A DNA stretch of 64,000 nucleotides, from contig NZ_JAFRDR010000010.1 in assembly GCF_017377795.1 (NCBI RefSeq), positions 124,001 through 188,000 on the forward strand. The letters run 5' to 3'. Position 1 is the stretch's first letter. The number at the start of each line of letters is the position of its first letter. The position numbers were made by a program, and so were the translations under genes. Below the pieces are notes generated by a model. That model searched no databases and was not told where the DNA came from. It saw nothing but the letters and a program-made list of their open reading frames with translations. Below, in pieces: positions 40,480 through 49,439 of this stretch. The stretch comes from Williamsia soli (GTDB lineage Bacteria; Actinomycetota; Actinomycetes; Mycobacteriales; Mycobacteriaceae).

Positions 40480-41106
40480 GTGGCGAGGATCTCGGTGGAA
40501 CGGCGCAGAGACCTGCTGGTCGCGGCCGCATTCCGGGTGATAGCCGATCACGGGGTCGAAGCTGCGACCACCAGGCGTATCAGCGCCGAGGCGGATATGT
40601 CGCTGGCGAGCTTCCACTACGCGTTCGAATCCAGGAACGAACTGCTCGCCGAACTGGTCGCGCGTGGGACCTCCGATGAGTTCGCGGCCATCACCGCCCC
40701 GTTGACCCCGCCGGCCCGATCGGTCGACCCGTGGACTCTGCCGGACGATATCGGTGAGCTTCTCAAGGCGGGTCTGACGTCGTACCTCGACAGCGTCGTC
40801 GCAGACCCGGGTCGCGAAGCCGCGATGATCACCCTGGCCCAGTACGCACGTCGCACCGCGGGGCTCGAGCACTTCGCCCGGCGCCTGTACGAGCGCTATT
40901 ACGAGATCGCCCAGGCCTCGCTCGAAGCGGCCGCCGAGGCGATGGACGTCTGCTGGGCAACGGACCCGCAGGAGTTGGCACCGCTGGTGGTGGCGGCAAC
41001 GGACGGCCTCACCCTGGCCTATCTCAACACCGGTGACCGGGACGTCGCCGAGCGGATCATCGACTCGACGGTCGCCATGCTCCGCGGGCATGTGACGCCG
41101 CGATGA
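40480..41106 (+). CDS. TetR-family regulator heading the MFS-PLP enzyme-oxidase operon
   Basis: A 208-residue regulator. The N-terminal HTH is RRRDLLVAAAFRVIADHGVEAATTRRISAEADMSLASFHYAFESRNELL (in pieces); the rest is a helical ligand domain. The GTG at 40480 with GGAAGG upstream is preferred to the TTG at 40456, which lies inside the operator. The MFS gene overlaps its stop (ATGA), so regulator and targets are one operon. The ligand is unknown; it is probably the operon's own substrate. Confidence 0.87.
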   Translation: MARISVERRRDLLVAAAFRVIADHGVEAATTRRISAEADMSLASFHYAFESRNELLAELVARGTSDEFAAITAPLTPPARSVDPWTLPDDIGELLKAGLTSYLDSVVADPGREAAMITLAQYARRTAGLEHFARRLYERYYEIAQASLEAAAEAMDVCWATDPQELAPLVVAATDGLTLAYLNTGDRDVAERIIDSTVAMLRGHVTPR

Positions 41107-42356
41107 CGGTGCTCACTCCGACCCGGGTCTCGAACCGGTGGATCAGTCTCTTCGCGCTGGCGTGGGTCGGGATCTGGATGGCGCAACTGGCGCCGTTCCA
41201 GCTGTCGTTGCCTGAGCAGATCAACGACTGGCTCGGATTCGGAGACCAACTGCGCCAGGACAACTGGCAGGAGAGCGTCACCACGTTCGGCACCATCTCG
41301 GGGATGTCGGCGCTGTGCGCACTGATCACCTTTCCCTTGGCGGGTGCACTCAGTGACCGCACCACCAGTCGATTCGGCCGGCGTCGGCCATGGATACTCG
41401 GTGGCGTCCTGCTCTTTGCGGTCGGGCTCATCCTGCTCGGGATGCAAGACACCTACTGGGGTCTGGCGATCTGCTGGTGCCTGGCGCTGACCGGTTTCAG
41501 TGCCGCGTCGGCCGCATTGACCGCGATGATCAGCGACCAGGTCCAGGTGGATCAACGCGGAGTCGTCTCGAGTTGGGTGTCCGCGCCCCAGGCGATCGGC
41601 ACCATCGTCGGCATCGCGATCCTGTCGGTACTCGCGCTCGGGTTCCTCGCCGGGTACGCGGTGCTCTCGGTGCTGCTGATCGTCCTGGTGGCACCGTTTC
41701 TGTGGTTCGTCGAGGATGTGGCTGTGTCGCACCATGATCGCGCCCGGGTCACCATCCGGCACCTGCTGTCCGAACTCTGGATCTCACCACGCGAGCAACC
41801 CGACTTCGGGTGGACACTGCTCGGCCGGATTCTCGTCAACATCGGCAACGCACTGGGTACCTCACTGCTGTTCTTCTACCTGCAGTTCGGCCTCGAGGTC
41901 TCCGATCCCGAGATGTCGTTGCTGCTGCTGACCGCCGTCTACATGGTGTTCGTCATCGGGGCGTCGGTGACATCGGGTGTACTCAGTGACCGAATCGGCA
42001 GACGCAAACCATTTGTCCTGGTTGCCGGCGTACTGCAGGGGGTTGCGGCTGTGGTCATCGCGGTGGTCCCGAGTCTGCCTTCGACGATGCTCGCCGCGGC
42101 GCTCCTCGGCTCAGGGTTCGGATGTTTCCTCGCGGTCGACCAGGCACTGGCCACTCAAGTATTACCCGACGCCGATCACTACGGAAAAGATCTGGGAATC
42201 ATGAACATAGCGATGGCCGTACCGCAGGCGCTGGGACCACTCCTGGGCGCCTGGATCGTGCACGCGACGTCGGGATTCGCCGGACTCTTCGTTGCCTCCG
42301 CGATCTTCGGAGTGCTCGGCGGGATCTCGGTGCTGCAGGTCAGGAGTGTGCGATGA
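41103..42356 (+). CDS. MFS transporter
   Basis: A 417-residue protein with 12 predicted helices. Two motif A-like loops are visible (GALSDRTTSRFGRRRPWI and GVLSDRIGRRKPFVL), and the second sits symmetrically in the C-terminal half. The overall pattern resembles sugar- or glycoside-type symporters, which often carry the SDRTTSRFGRRRPWI-like loop. Overlaps by 4 nt at both ends with TetR and the PLP enzyme suggest that it imports the operon's substrate. Substrate unknown. Confidence 0.86.
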   Translation: MTVLTPTRVSNRWISLFALAWVGIWMAQLAPFQLSLPEQINDWLGFGDQLRQDNWQESVTTFGTISGMSALCALITFPLAGALSDRTTSRFGRRRPWILGGVLLFAVGLILLGMQDTYWGLAICWCLALTGFSAASAALTAMISDQVQVDQRGVVSSWVSAPQAIGTIVGIAILSVLALGFLAGYAVLSVLLIVLVAPFLWFVEDVAVSHHDRARVTIRHLLSELWISPREQPDFGWTLLGRILVNIGNALGTSLLFFYLQFGLEVSDPEMSLLLLTAVYMVFVIGASVTSGVLSDRIGRRKPFVLVAGVLQGVAAVVIAVVPSLPSTMLAAALLGSGFGCFLAVDQALATQVLPDADHYGKDLGIMNIAMAVPQALGPLLGAWIVHATSGFAGLFVASAIFGVLGGISVLQVRSVR

Positions 42357-43612
42357 CCGATCTCGATCTCGGCAGCGCGGTCATGCGGCCGCAATGGCCC
42401 TGGGACGCCGACCCCGAGAGCTATTGGGGTGCAATCGATCATGCCGTCGAAACGTACGGTGCTGTGGACAGCCCGGTGGCCGTCCTCGAGTTGACCGCCC
42501 TGCGACACAACCTTGCGGATCTTCGCGCGCGAGCCGGGGGCGTGCCGATCCGGGTGGCGTCGAAATCGTTGCGGGTGCGCTCGGTCATCGAGCAGATCGT
42601 GGCGGTCGAAGGGTTTGCCGGAGTGCTCGCCTACGACGTGGCCGAAGCGCACTGGCTGGCGACGACGGGTGGCATCAGCGATGTCTTGGTCGGATACCCG
42701 TCACCGAACCCGCGCGCCATCGCGGCGTTGGTGTCCGATCCCGTTGCCGCGGCGCGGGTCACCCTACTGGTGGACTCGGTGGAACAACTCGGGCTGATCG
42801 GGAGGGCGATCGCCGGCACGTCCGGCGACGTACGGATTGCGATCGACCTCGACGCCTCGTACAAGACGCCGCTGCTCGGTCACATCGGGGTGCGGCGATC
42901 TCCGGTGCGCACCGAGGCCCAGGCAGTGGAACTCGCGCACAACATCGTCGGCCGTGAGCGGATGACGTTGGTGGGCGTGATGTCGTACGAGGCACAGGTC
43001 GCCGGCGTCGGGAACGAGGTGCCGGGCAAGCGTCTGCGCAACAGCATAATCGGTGACATGCAGCGACGTTCGATGATCGAGCTCATCGAGCGCCGCACTG
43101 CAGTCGTGGCTGCGATCCGAGAGATCGCCGACCTGGAGTTCGTCAACGCAGGGGGCACCGGGTCGATCGAGGCGACCGCGCTCGATCCGTCGATCACCGA
43201 CATCGCCGCGGGCAGCGGCTTCTTCGGTGGTCACCTGTTCGACAACTACGCGCACTTCAAGCCTGCACCCGCGATGTCTTTTGCGCTGTCTGTGGCGCGG
43301 GTCCCCGCGCGGGGGATGGTGACCTGCCTGGGTGGGGGCTGGATCGCCTCCGGCCCGCCCGGGCCCGACCGGCTCCCGTTGCCGGTCTGGCCACCGGGCT
43401 TGGAGTACGTGACCCGCGAGGCGGCCGGAGAGGTACAGACTCCGCTGCAGGGCAAACAGGCGCGGCGGCTGACCGTCGGCGATCGGGTGTGGTTGCGCCA
43501 CACCAAATCCGGCGAGCTCAGCGAGCACGTGAACGCGGTGTTGATCGTCGACGGTGACGCGGTGGTCGGCGAGTTGCCCACGTACCGAGGTGAGGGGAAG
43601 TGTTTTCTGTGA
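42353..43612 (+). CDS. Fold-type-III PLP enzyme: alanine racemase / D-threonine aldolase-like
   Basis: A 419-residue PLP enzyme with an N-terminal alanine-racemase-type TIM barrel. The probable Schiff-base lysine is in IRVASKSLRVRSV, followed by the FAGVLAYDVAEAHWL and DLDASYKTPLLGHIGVRRSP segments. The C-terminal domain has SGELSEHVNAVLIVDGD, the His region used by D-serine dehydratase/D-threonine aldolase relatives. It is usually annotated 'amino acid deaminase/aldolase'. M. tuberculosis Rv1769 is, from memory, a relative next to an aldonolactone oxidase (Rv1771). Reaction unknown. Confidence 0.85.
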   Translation: MTDLDLGSAVMRPQWPWDADPESYWGAIDHAVETYGAVDSPVAVLELTALRHNLADLRARAGGVPIRVASKSLRVRSVIEQIVAVEGFAGVLAYDVAEAHWLATTGGISDVLVGYPSPNPRAIAALVSDPVAAARVTLLVDSVEQLGLIGRAIAGTSGDVRIAIDLDASYKTPLLGHIGVRRSPVRTEAQAVELAHNIVGRERMTLVGVMSYEAQVAGVGNEVPGKRLRNSIIGDMQRRSMIELIERRTAVVAAIREIADLEFVNAGGTGSIEATALDPSITDIAAGSGFFGGHLFDNYAHFKPAPAMSFALSVARVPARGMVTCLGGGWIASGPPGPDRLPLPVWPPGLEYVTREAAGEVQTPLQGKQARRLTVGDRVWLRHTKSGELSEHVNAVLIVDGDAVVGELPTYRGEGKCFL

Positions 43613-44931
43613 GCTCGCGTGCGCCGTCGTCTCCGGGAACATGGCGAAACTGGGGCCGTACCGAGTCGGTCGTCCCGGCGCAGGTGCGCACGCCCAGCGC
43701 GGTCGAGGACGTCGTCGCGGCGATCGCGGACGCCCGCGCCGGTGGACTGACGGTCAAGCCGGTCGGTTCGGGTCATAGTTTCAGTGCGATTGCCCTGGCG
43801 CCCGGAATCCAATTGGACATGTCGGCGTTGCGCGGACTGGTGTCGGTGGATGCGCACACCGCGCAGGCCACCTTCCGGGCGGGCACCACGTTGCGCGAGA
43901 TACCGGATCTGCTGGCACCTCACGGATTGGCGATGCCCAATCTGGGCGACATCGACGCCCAGACGCTCTCCGGTGCGACGTCGACGGGCACGCACGGCAC
44001 GGGCGCGACGTTCGGTGGAATCAGCACGCAGATCGTCGGTCTCGAGATCGTCAGCGGGACGGGGGATGTGCGAAGAATCGACAGCGGACGGCCGGAGTTG
44101 CTCTCTGCTGCCGCGCTCGGTCTCGGCGCTCTCGGGGTGGTCACGGAGATCACCCTGCAGTGCGTTCCGAGCTTCGGTTTGCACGCCCAGGAGGGGCCGG
44201 AACCGGTCGACGGCGTGATCGATTCGTTCCTGGACTCCGTTGCCGCCCATGACCACTATGAGTTCTACTGGTTTCCGCACACCGGGTTCGCGTTGACCAA
44301 GAAGAATGTCCGGGTCGGCGCTGACGTGCCTCCACAGGGGCCGGGCAGAGTTCGGCGCTACATCGACGACGAACTCCTGAGCAACGGGTTGTTCGGTGTG
44401 CTGTGCGCGGTGGGGGCCCGGGCGCCGAAGGTGGTCCCGAAGCTGAATTCGCTGGCTGCCAATGCGTTGTCGGCACGTACCTACATCGATTCGTCCACCC
44501 GGGTGTTCGTGTCGTCGCGTACTGTGCGATTCCGGGAGATGGAATATGCACTTCCGATCGAGCGGATACCTGAGGCGCTGAACCAGATTCGCGAGTTGAT
44601 CGCGCGGCGCCGGTACAAGATCAGCTTCCCGCTGGAGGTGCGGGCCGCCGCAGCGGACGACCTGATGTTGTCGACCGCCAGTGGCCGCGCGTCGGGATAT
44701 ATCGCCATCCACCGATACCACGGCGATCGGACCGACGGTTACTTCGACGACGTCGAGGAGATCATGGTGTCCCACGGTGGTAGACCGCATTGGGGGAAGA
44801 TGCACACGCGAGACGCGGGGTACCTGCGGACCGTGTACCCCCGGTTCGACGAGTTCCTCACCGTACGCGCGGACTTCGATCCGGACCGCGTCTTCGCCAA
44901 TCCGTATCTGCGCTCGGTACTCGGGACCTGA
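43609..44931 (+). CDS. FAD-linked aldonolactone oxidase (L-gulono/D-arabinono-1,4-lactone oxidase type)
   Basis: A 440-residue VAO-fold flavoenzyme. FAD is probably bound covalently through the His in VGSGHSFSAIAL. The FAD domain continues with GDIDAQTLSGATSTGTHGTG. The C-terminal substrate domain ends with the signature GGRPHWGKMHT, typical of aldonolactone oxidases. Relatives oxidise L-gulono- or L-galactono-lactone. The GTG at 43609 overlaps the previous stop (GTGA) with GAGGGGAA upstream; GTG 43600 is an alternative. Last gene of the overlapped operon. Confidence 0.9.
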   Translation: MSSRAPSSPGTWRNWGRTESVVPAQVRTPSAVEDVVAAIADARAGGLTVKPVGSGHSFSAIALAPGIQLDMSALRGLVSVDAHTAQATFRAGTTLREIPDLLAPHGLAMPNLGDIDAQTLSGATSTGTHGTGATFGGISTQIVGLEIVSGTGDVRRIDSGRPELLSAAALGLGALGVVTEITLQCVPSFGLHAQEGPEPVDGVIDSFLDSVAAHDHYEFYWFPHTGFALTKKNVRVGADVPPQGPGRVRRYIDDELLSNGLFGVLCAVGARAPKVVPKLNSLAANALSARTYIDSSTRVFVSSRTVRFREMEYALPIERIPEALNQIRELIARRRYKISFPLEVRAAAADDLMLSTASGRASGYIAIHRYHGDRTDGYFDDVEEIMVSHGGRPHWGKMHTRDAGYLRTVYPRFDEFLTVRADFDPDRVFANPYLRSVLGT

Positions 44932-44969
44932 GAACGCAGGCTCGAGAAAACACAAGGGGGAGAACGACC

Positions 44970-47036
44970 ATGGACGGTGTCGGATCGACAGCGACGCTCG
45001 GCCCGGAGATCTCGCGGCGGAAACTACTCGGTGCGGCGGCGGCCGGTACCGTGGTCGCGGGGACGGCGAGCGTGATGGGTATGGGTGCGCCCGGTCTCGC
45101 GGGCGCGGCATCGTCCGGTTACCTGGTGGGCGCGGGGCGGGCCGACATGACCGGAGCTGTCGCCGGACAGGGGATGATGGGGTACTCGCAGCCCCAGCAG
45201 ATCGCTGAAGGTCTGCACATGCGGTACTGGGCGCGGGCCTTCATCATCGTCGACAGTGCCACGGGTAACCGGGTCGTCTTCGTCACCGCCGATTCGGCGT
45301 GCCTGTTCGAGTCGATCCATCTCGGAGTGCTGCGCGCGCTGCGGAGGAAATACGGTGCTCTTTACACGGAGGCCAATGTGAACCTCAATGCGACGCACAA
45401 TCACAACTCGTGTGGCGGAACGGCGTGGGACTACGCGTACTCGCTGGCGGCCTTCGGATTCAAGAAGAACTCGTACGACGCAGAGGTGAGCGGCATCGTC
45501 GATGCCATCGACCGGGCTCACGACTCGCTCGCGCCGGGCACGATCAGTTTGGGTCGCAGCGAGTTACACAATGCCAGCGCCCAGCGATCGAGAGCCGCCT
45601 TCGATCTCAATCCCCCCGAGGACAAGAAGGTGTTCCCGGGCGCGGTGGACCCGGCCGTGACCGTCCTGCGACTGGCCCAGGGTGGCAACGACATCGGGGT
45701 GATCACCTGGTTCTCGACCCATGGCACCTCCATCGCCGATCACAACCGGTTGATCACGGTCGACAACAAGGGTTATGCGAGTCACCGGTGGGAATCCGAT
45801 GAACCCGGTGTGGTCGCGGCATTTCCGCAGACCAATGCCGGTGACATGTCGCCGAATCTGAACCTGGTGCCGTTCGATCCCTCCGGCCCCACCAAGGACA
45901 ACAGGGCGAACTGCGCGATCATCGGCGAGCGTCAATACCAGGCCGGACGCGCGGCGCTGGCGGACAGCTCGGCGATGACCCGCGCCGGCGTCGACTCCGT
46001 GATCCACTACGTGGACTTCTCCGACGTCGCGATCGATGGTTCGTACACGCCCGACGGCAAGGCGGCCAGGACCAGCCCCGCGATGATGGGTGCCGGTGCG
46101 GTCGCCACCAGCACCGAAGACAACTTCGAGCAGCCGTTGCCGTTCGTCTACGAAGGTCAGGTCAACCCCCTGGTTGCGGTGCTGGGTGGGCTCGATGCAC
46201 CGGTCTCGCCATGGATACGGGACGTGCAGGCCCCCAAGCTGGTCGCCTTCCCGCTGGGTCTGCTCCCGCCCTGGCCGTGGATCCCACAGGTCATGCCCGT
46301 CCAGATCATGCGGATCGGCGATCTGGTGCTCGCGGCGGCGCCGGCGGAGTTCACCATCGTGTCCGGGCTGCGGGTGCGACGGGTGGTCGCGAACGCGCTG
46401 CGGGTGCCCTTGGACAACGTATTGCTGCAGGGCTTCGCGAACGGGTACAGCCAGTACGTCACCACTCCCGAAGAGTATGTGTCGCAGCAGTACGAGGGCG
46501 GGGAGACCCAGTTCGGGCGGTGGACGCTACCGGCGTACATGCAGAGTTTCGACAAGCTCGCAGGTGCGCTGGCGCGCGGAACCGATCTCGGCCACGGGCC
46601 TGCGCCACTGGACAAGTCGAGCATTCAACCGGATCTGGTGCCGCCGCCTCCACCCGATGTGCCGGTGGCCGGTCGCCGATTCGGTGACGTGATCACCGCC
46701 CCGAAACCTGCGTATCGCGCGGGGGAGAGCGCGGTCGCCGAGTTCGTCGGAGCCCACCCGAACAACAACCTGCGCCGGTCGGACACCTACCTCGAGGTCG
46801 AGCAACGTTCGGCTGATGGGTGGACCCGGGTGTGCGACGACAATTCGTGGTCGACCGAGTTGCACTGGTCACGCCCGGAGGGCAGCGTCGACGCGTCGAT
46901 CATCAAGGTGCTCTGGGCGATTCCGGTGGGTACCTCGGGAACCTTCCGGATCCGATACTTCGGTGATCGGAAGAACCCGGCCGGAAAGGTCACCGGCTTC
47001 ACCGGCACCTCACGAGCGTTCGAGGTCACCGCCTGA
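44970..47036 (+). CDS. Neutral/alkaline ceramidase, Tat-exported
   Basis: A 688-residue secreted amidase that hydrolyses N-acyl bonds of ceramides. A twin-arginine signal is at the N-terminus (SRRKLLGAAAAGTVVAG). The Zn site is in LNATHNHNSCGG and the catalytic serine segment in TNAGDMSPNLN, both matching neutral ceramidases; a C-terminal immunoglobulin-like domain follows from ~residue 540. The ATG at 44970 has AAGGGGGAG upstream. The 38-nt gap after the lactone oxidase leaves open whether it belongs to that operon. Confidence 0.9.
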   Translation: MDGVGSTATLGPEISRRKLLGAAAAGTVVAGTASVMGMGAPGLAGAASSGYLVGAGRADMTGAVAGQGMMGYSQPQQIAEGLHMRYWARAFIIVDSATGNRVVFVTADSACLFESIHLGVLRALRRKYGALYTEANVNLNATHNHNSCGGTAWDYAYSLAAFGFKKNSYDAEVSGIVDAIDRAHDSLAPGTISLGRSELHNASAQRSRAAFDLNPPEDKKVFPGAVDPAVTVLRLAQGGNDIGVITWFSTHGTSIADHNRLITVDNKGYASHRWESDEPGVVAAFPQTNAGDMSPNLNLVPFDPSGPTKDNRANCAIIGERQYQAGRAALADSSAMTRAGVDSVIHYVDFSDVAIDGSYTPDGKAARTSPAMMGAGAVATSTEDNFEQPLPFVYEGQVNPLVAVLGGLDAPVSPWIRDVQAPKLVAFPLGLLPPWPWIPQVMPVQIMRIGDLVLAAAPAEFTIVSGLRVRRVVANALRVPLDNVLLQGFANGYSQYVTTPEEYVSQQYEGGETQFGRWTLPAYMQSFDKLAGALARGTDLGHGPAPLDKSSIQPDLVPPPPPDVPVAGRRFGDVITAPKPAYRAGESAVAEFVGAHPNNNLRRSDTYLEVEQRSADGWTRVCDDNSWSTELHWSRPEGSVDASIIKVLWAIPVGTSGTFRIRYFGDRKNPAGKVTGFTGTSRAFEVTA

Positions 47037-47046
47037 GCGCGCTCAG
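47033..47046. other. Perfect 14-bp palindrome covering both stop codons of convergent genes
   Basis: CTGAGCGCGCTCAG is an exact dyad. It contains the ceramidase TGA (47034-47036) and the lipoprotein TGA (47045-47043 on the minus strand). It could fold as a weak two-way stem; whether it terminates transcription is not known. Confidence 0.5.
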
Positions 47047-47687
47047 CGACTGACGGTGAACCAGCCGGACAACGCGACGGTCGGCAGCGGCGCGGACTGG
47101 CTCGGCTCGGGTTCGGCGTCGTCCAGTGGCGCAAACGGATTGCCGAAGACCCGGGTGGCGGTAGGACAGATGAACTTGCCCGCCACGCCCTCGGCCGAGA
47201 GCGCGGTGATCGTCATCGAGCAGCTGTCGCCCTGGAAGGTGTTGTCGTCCAAGGCGACCGCCACCCGAGCGTTGACCCGCGTGGCCACGGTGAGGTCGCC
47301 GACGAGCATGTCGATCGTGACGCCGTCCGCAGCCGGTCCCTTGAAGAGGAACAACAGACTGTCGAGCGGGACTGCCGGATCTGCATTGCCCCAACGCCCG
47401 AAGCTGTAGCAGTCGGCATGACCGGCCGCTCCGCTGACGAGTACCGTCGCAGACCCCTTGCCGAACGCGAAGTCCTGCAAACCGTGATCGATGGCGGCAC
47501 TCGGGGGTTCGCGTCCGCATTCACTGCTTGCGACCTTCGCGTTCGGGGCGGCTGATGGTGTCGGGGCCAGATCCGAGGACGAGGCCCCCGCCGACTCTGG
47601 CGGCTCTGACCGATCGCCACACGCGCCGAGGACCAACGCGCCGACGACGGCTGCGGTTGCCACCCGCATGACGCCGAACCGCTTCAT
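47043..47687 (-). CDS. Secreted lipoprotein of unknown function
   Basis: A 214-residue protein. The N-terminus is a lipoprotein signal (MKRFGVMRVATAAVVGALVLGAC) with the lipobox VLGAC, so Cys23 is probably acylated and the protein anchored outside the membrane. A Ser/Pro/Ala-rich linker follows, then a globular domain containing several Cys (SSECG, ADCYSF, GDSCSM, KFICP) that could form disulphides. I do not recognise the domain. The ATG overlaps the prfC stop by one base (TGATG), so it is coupled to prfC. Expression with prfC is curious. Confidence 0.8.
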   Translation of the reverse strand: MKRFGVMRVATAAVVGALVLGACGDRSEPPESAGASSSDLAPTPSAAPNAKVASSECGREPPSAAIDHGLQDFAFGKGSATVLVSGAAGHADCYSFGRWGNADPAVPLDSLLFLFKGPAADGVTIDMLVGDLTVATRVNARVAVALDDNTFQGDSCSMTITALSAEGVAGKFICPTATRVFGNPFAPLDDAEPEPSQSAPLPTVALSGWFTVSR

Positions 47688-49324
47688 CAATCCGCCGTCG
47701 CCACCAACGGTTCGAGGGTGAGGTCGCTGTGTTCCTTCTCGATGTACTGCAAGCGCCACTTGTCGCTGACGAGGGCCAGCAACGCGCCGTCGGTGCGCGT
47801 GAACACCTCGACACCGCGCTGGCGGCCCAATTCGTCCGCGCTGGCGGCATCCGTGCGCCGAGCCAGCGTGTAAGGCAGCGGCTGGAAACTGGTGTCGACG
47901 CCGAACTCGGTCTTCATCCGGGCGGTCACGACCTCGAATTGCATCGGTCCCACCGCGGCCAGGACCGGTGAGGCATCGCCGCGGATGTCGTTGCGCAGCA
48001 CCTGCACAACGCCTTCCGAGTCGAGTTGGTCGATGGCCTTGCGGAACTGCTTGTACTTGCCCGCCGACTCCGCGCGCAGCATCGAGAAGTGCTCGGGCGC
48101 GAAAGACGGGATCGGCGGGTACTGCACCTTGGTGTCGACGTAGAGGGTGTCGCCGGGCGCGAGGGCCATGGCGTTCACCAAACCCACGACGTCCCCCGGG
48201 TAAGCGGTGTCGACAGTTGCGCGGGTCTGGCCGAACATCGCCTGGGCGTACTTGGTGGCAAAGGGTTTACCGGTCTGGGCGTGCGTGACGACCATGCCGC
48301 GTTCGAACTCGCCGGACACGATGCGCATGTAGGCCAGTCGATCTCGGTGCGAGGAATCCATCCCGGCCTGGACCTTGAACACCACAGCGCTGAACGGGTC
48401 GGTGACCTCACGGACGGTCTCGTCGATCGCCTCCCGGCCCTGCGGGGGCGGCGCGAGTTCGACCAGGGTCTGGAGCAGTTGACGCACACCGAAATTGAGC
48501 ATCGCCGAGGAGAAGATCATCGGCGAGGTCTGGCCGGCCAGGAACATCTCCTGGTCGTGATCCTGCCCCATCTCCGAGAGCAGTTCACTCTCCTCGACCG
48601 CGTTGATCCAGTCGTCGCCCTCCTTCTCCAGCGCGGCGTCGGCGTCGAGGAGTTCCTCGGGGGCGATGGTCGCTCCGCCTGCGGTGCGGGTGAAGCGGAT
48701 GTAGTTGCCGGTGGTGCGATCGAGCAGGCCCTTGAAGTCGCCGGCGATACCGACCGGAACATACAGCGGAGTCGGGGTGAGGCCGATACGCTCGGAGATC
48801 TCGTCGATGAGTTCGAGCGGAGTGCGTCCCGGTCGGTCCCACTTGTTCACGATGGTGATGATGGGGATCCCGCGGTGCCGGCAGACCTGGAACAGCTTGA
48901 GGGTCTGAGGCTCGAGACCCTTGGCTGCGTCGATCAACATCACCGCGGCATCGACCGCGGTCAAGACCCGGTAGGTGTCCTCGGAGAAGTCGGCGTGGCC
49001 AGGTGTGTCGACGAGATTGATGACGGTGACGTCGTCGGAGTCGGGACCATCGAGTCGATAGTTCAACTGCAGAGCCGTCGAACTGACCGAGATACCGCGC
49101 GCCTTCTCCATCTCCATCCAGTCCGACACCGTGGAGCGCCGTCCGGCCTTGCCATGGATGGCGCCCGCTTCGCTGATCATGCGGGCGTGCAGCGCCAGCG
49201 CCTCGGTCATCGTCGACTTACCGGCGTCGGGGTGGGAGATGATGGCGAAGGTGCGCCGGCGAGCGACCTCGCGGGCCACGACCGAACGAACGGCTGTAGA
49301 TCCGGTAGCAGCAGCATCAGTCAC
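47687..49324 (-). CDS. prfC: Peptide chain release factor 3
   Basis: A 545-residue translational GTPase that recycles RF1/RF2 after termination. G motifs are visible: ISHPDAGKST (P-loop), VDTPGHADFSEDTYR (G3) and NKWDRPGR (G4). The RF3-specific block TVSDWMEMEKARGISVSSTALQ precedes G3. The N-terminal Thr/Ala-rich lead and the C-terminal domains are full length, and no frame disruption is seen. The lipoprotein gene is coupled downstream. Confidence 0.96.
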   Translation of the reverse strand: MTDAAATGSTAVRSVVAREVARRRTFAIISHPDAGKSTMTEALALHARMISEAGAIHGKAGRRSTVSDWMEMEKARGISVSSTALQLNYRLDGPDSDDVTVINLVDTPGHADFSEDTYRVLTAVDAAVMLIDAAKGLEPQTLKLFQVCRHRGIPIITIVNKWDRPGRTPLELIDEISERIGLTPTPLYVPVGIAGDFKGLLDRTTGNYIRFTRTAGGATIAPEELLDADAALEKEGDDWINAVEESELLSEMGQDHDQEMFLAGQTSPMIFSSAMLNFGVRQLLQTLVELAPPPQGREAIDETVREVTDPFSAVVFKVQAGMDSSHRDRLAYMRIVSGEFERGMVVTHAQTGKPFATKYAQAMFGQTRATVDTAYPGDVVGLVNAMALAPGDTLYVDTKVQYPPIPSFAPEHFSMLRAESAGKYKQFRKAIDQLDSEGVVQVLRNDIRGDASPVLAAVGPMQFEVVTARMKTEFGVDTSFQPLPYTLARRTDAASADELGRQRGVEVFTRTDGALLALVSDKWRLQYIEKEHSDLTLEPLVATAD

Positions 49325-49367
49325 TCGGACAAGGTTACAGACCTACCCCGAGCAGGCACTAATCCGT

Positions 49368-49430
49368 CGAGCGTGCCGAAACCACCGCCGACCGTGCCCA
49401 AACGGCCACCGAGCGTGCCGAACCGGCGGC
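49368..49430. repeat. Three degenerate 21-bp tandem repeats between fabH-like and prfC genes
   Basis: Units start CGAGCGTGCCGAAACC (49368-49388), CGACCGTGCCCAAACG (49389-49409) and CGAGCGTGCCGAACCG (49410-49430). They lie in the intergenic stretch before the prfC start. The 21-nt period equals two helical turns, so a regulator array is possible, but a simple minisatellite is equally likely. Confidence 0.55.
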
Positions 49431-49439
49431 CCGGAGTGG

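Noticed and set aside
43246-45111. A 621-codon leftward frame antisense to the lactone oxidase gene
   Set aside because: The plus-strand gene has complete FAD and HWGKMH motifs; the antisense frame is Arg/Pro/His-rich without motif.
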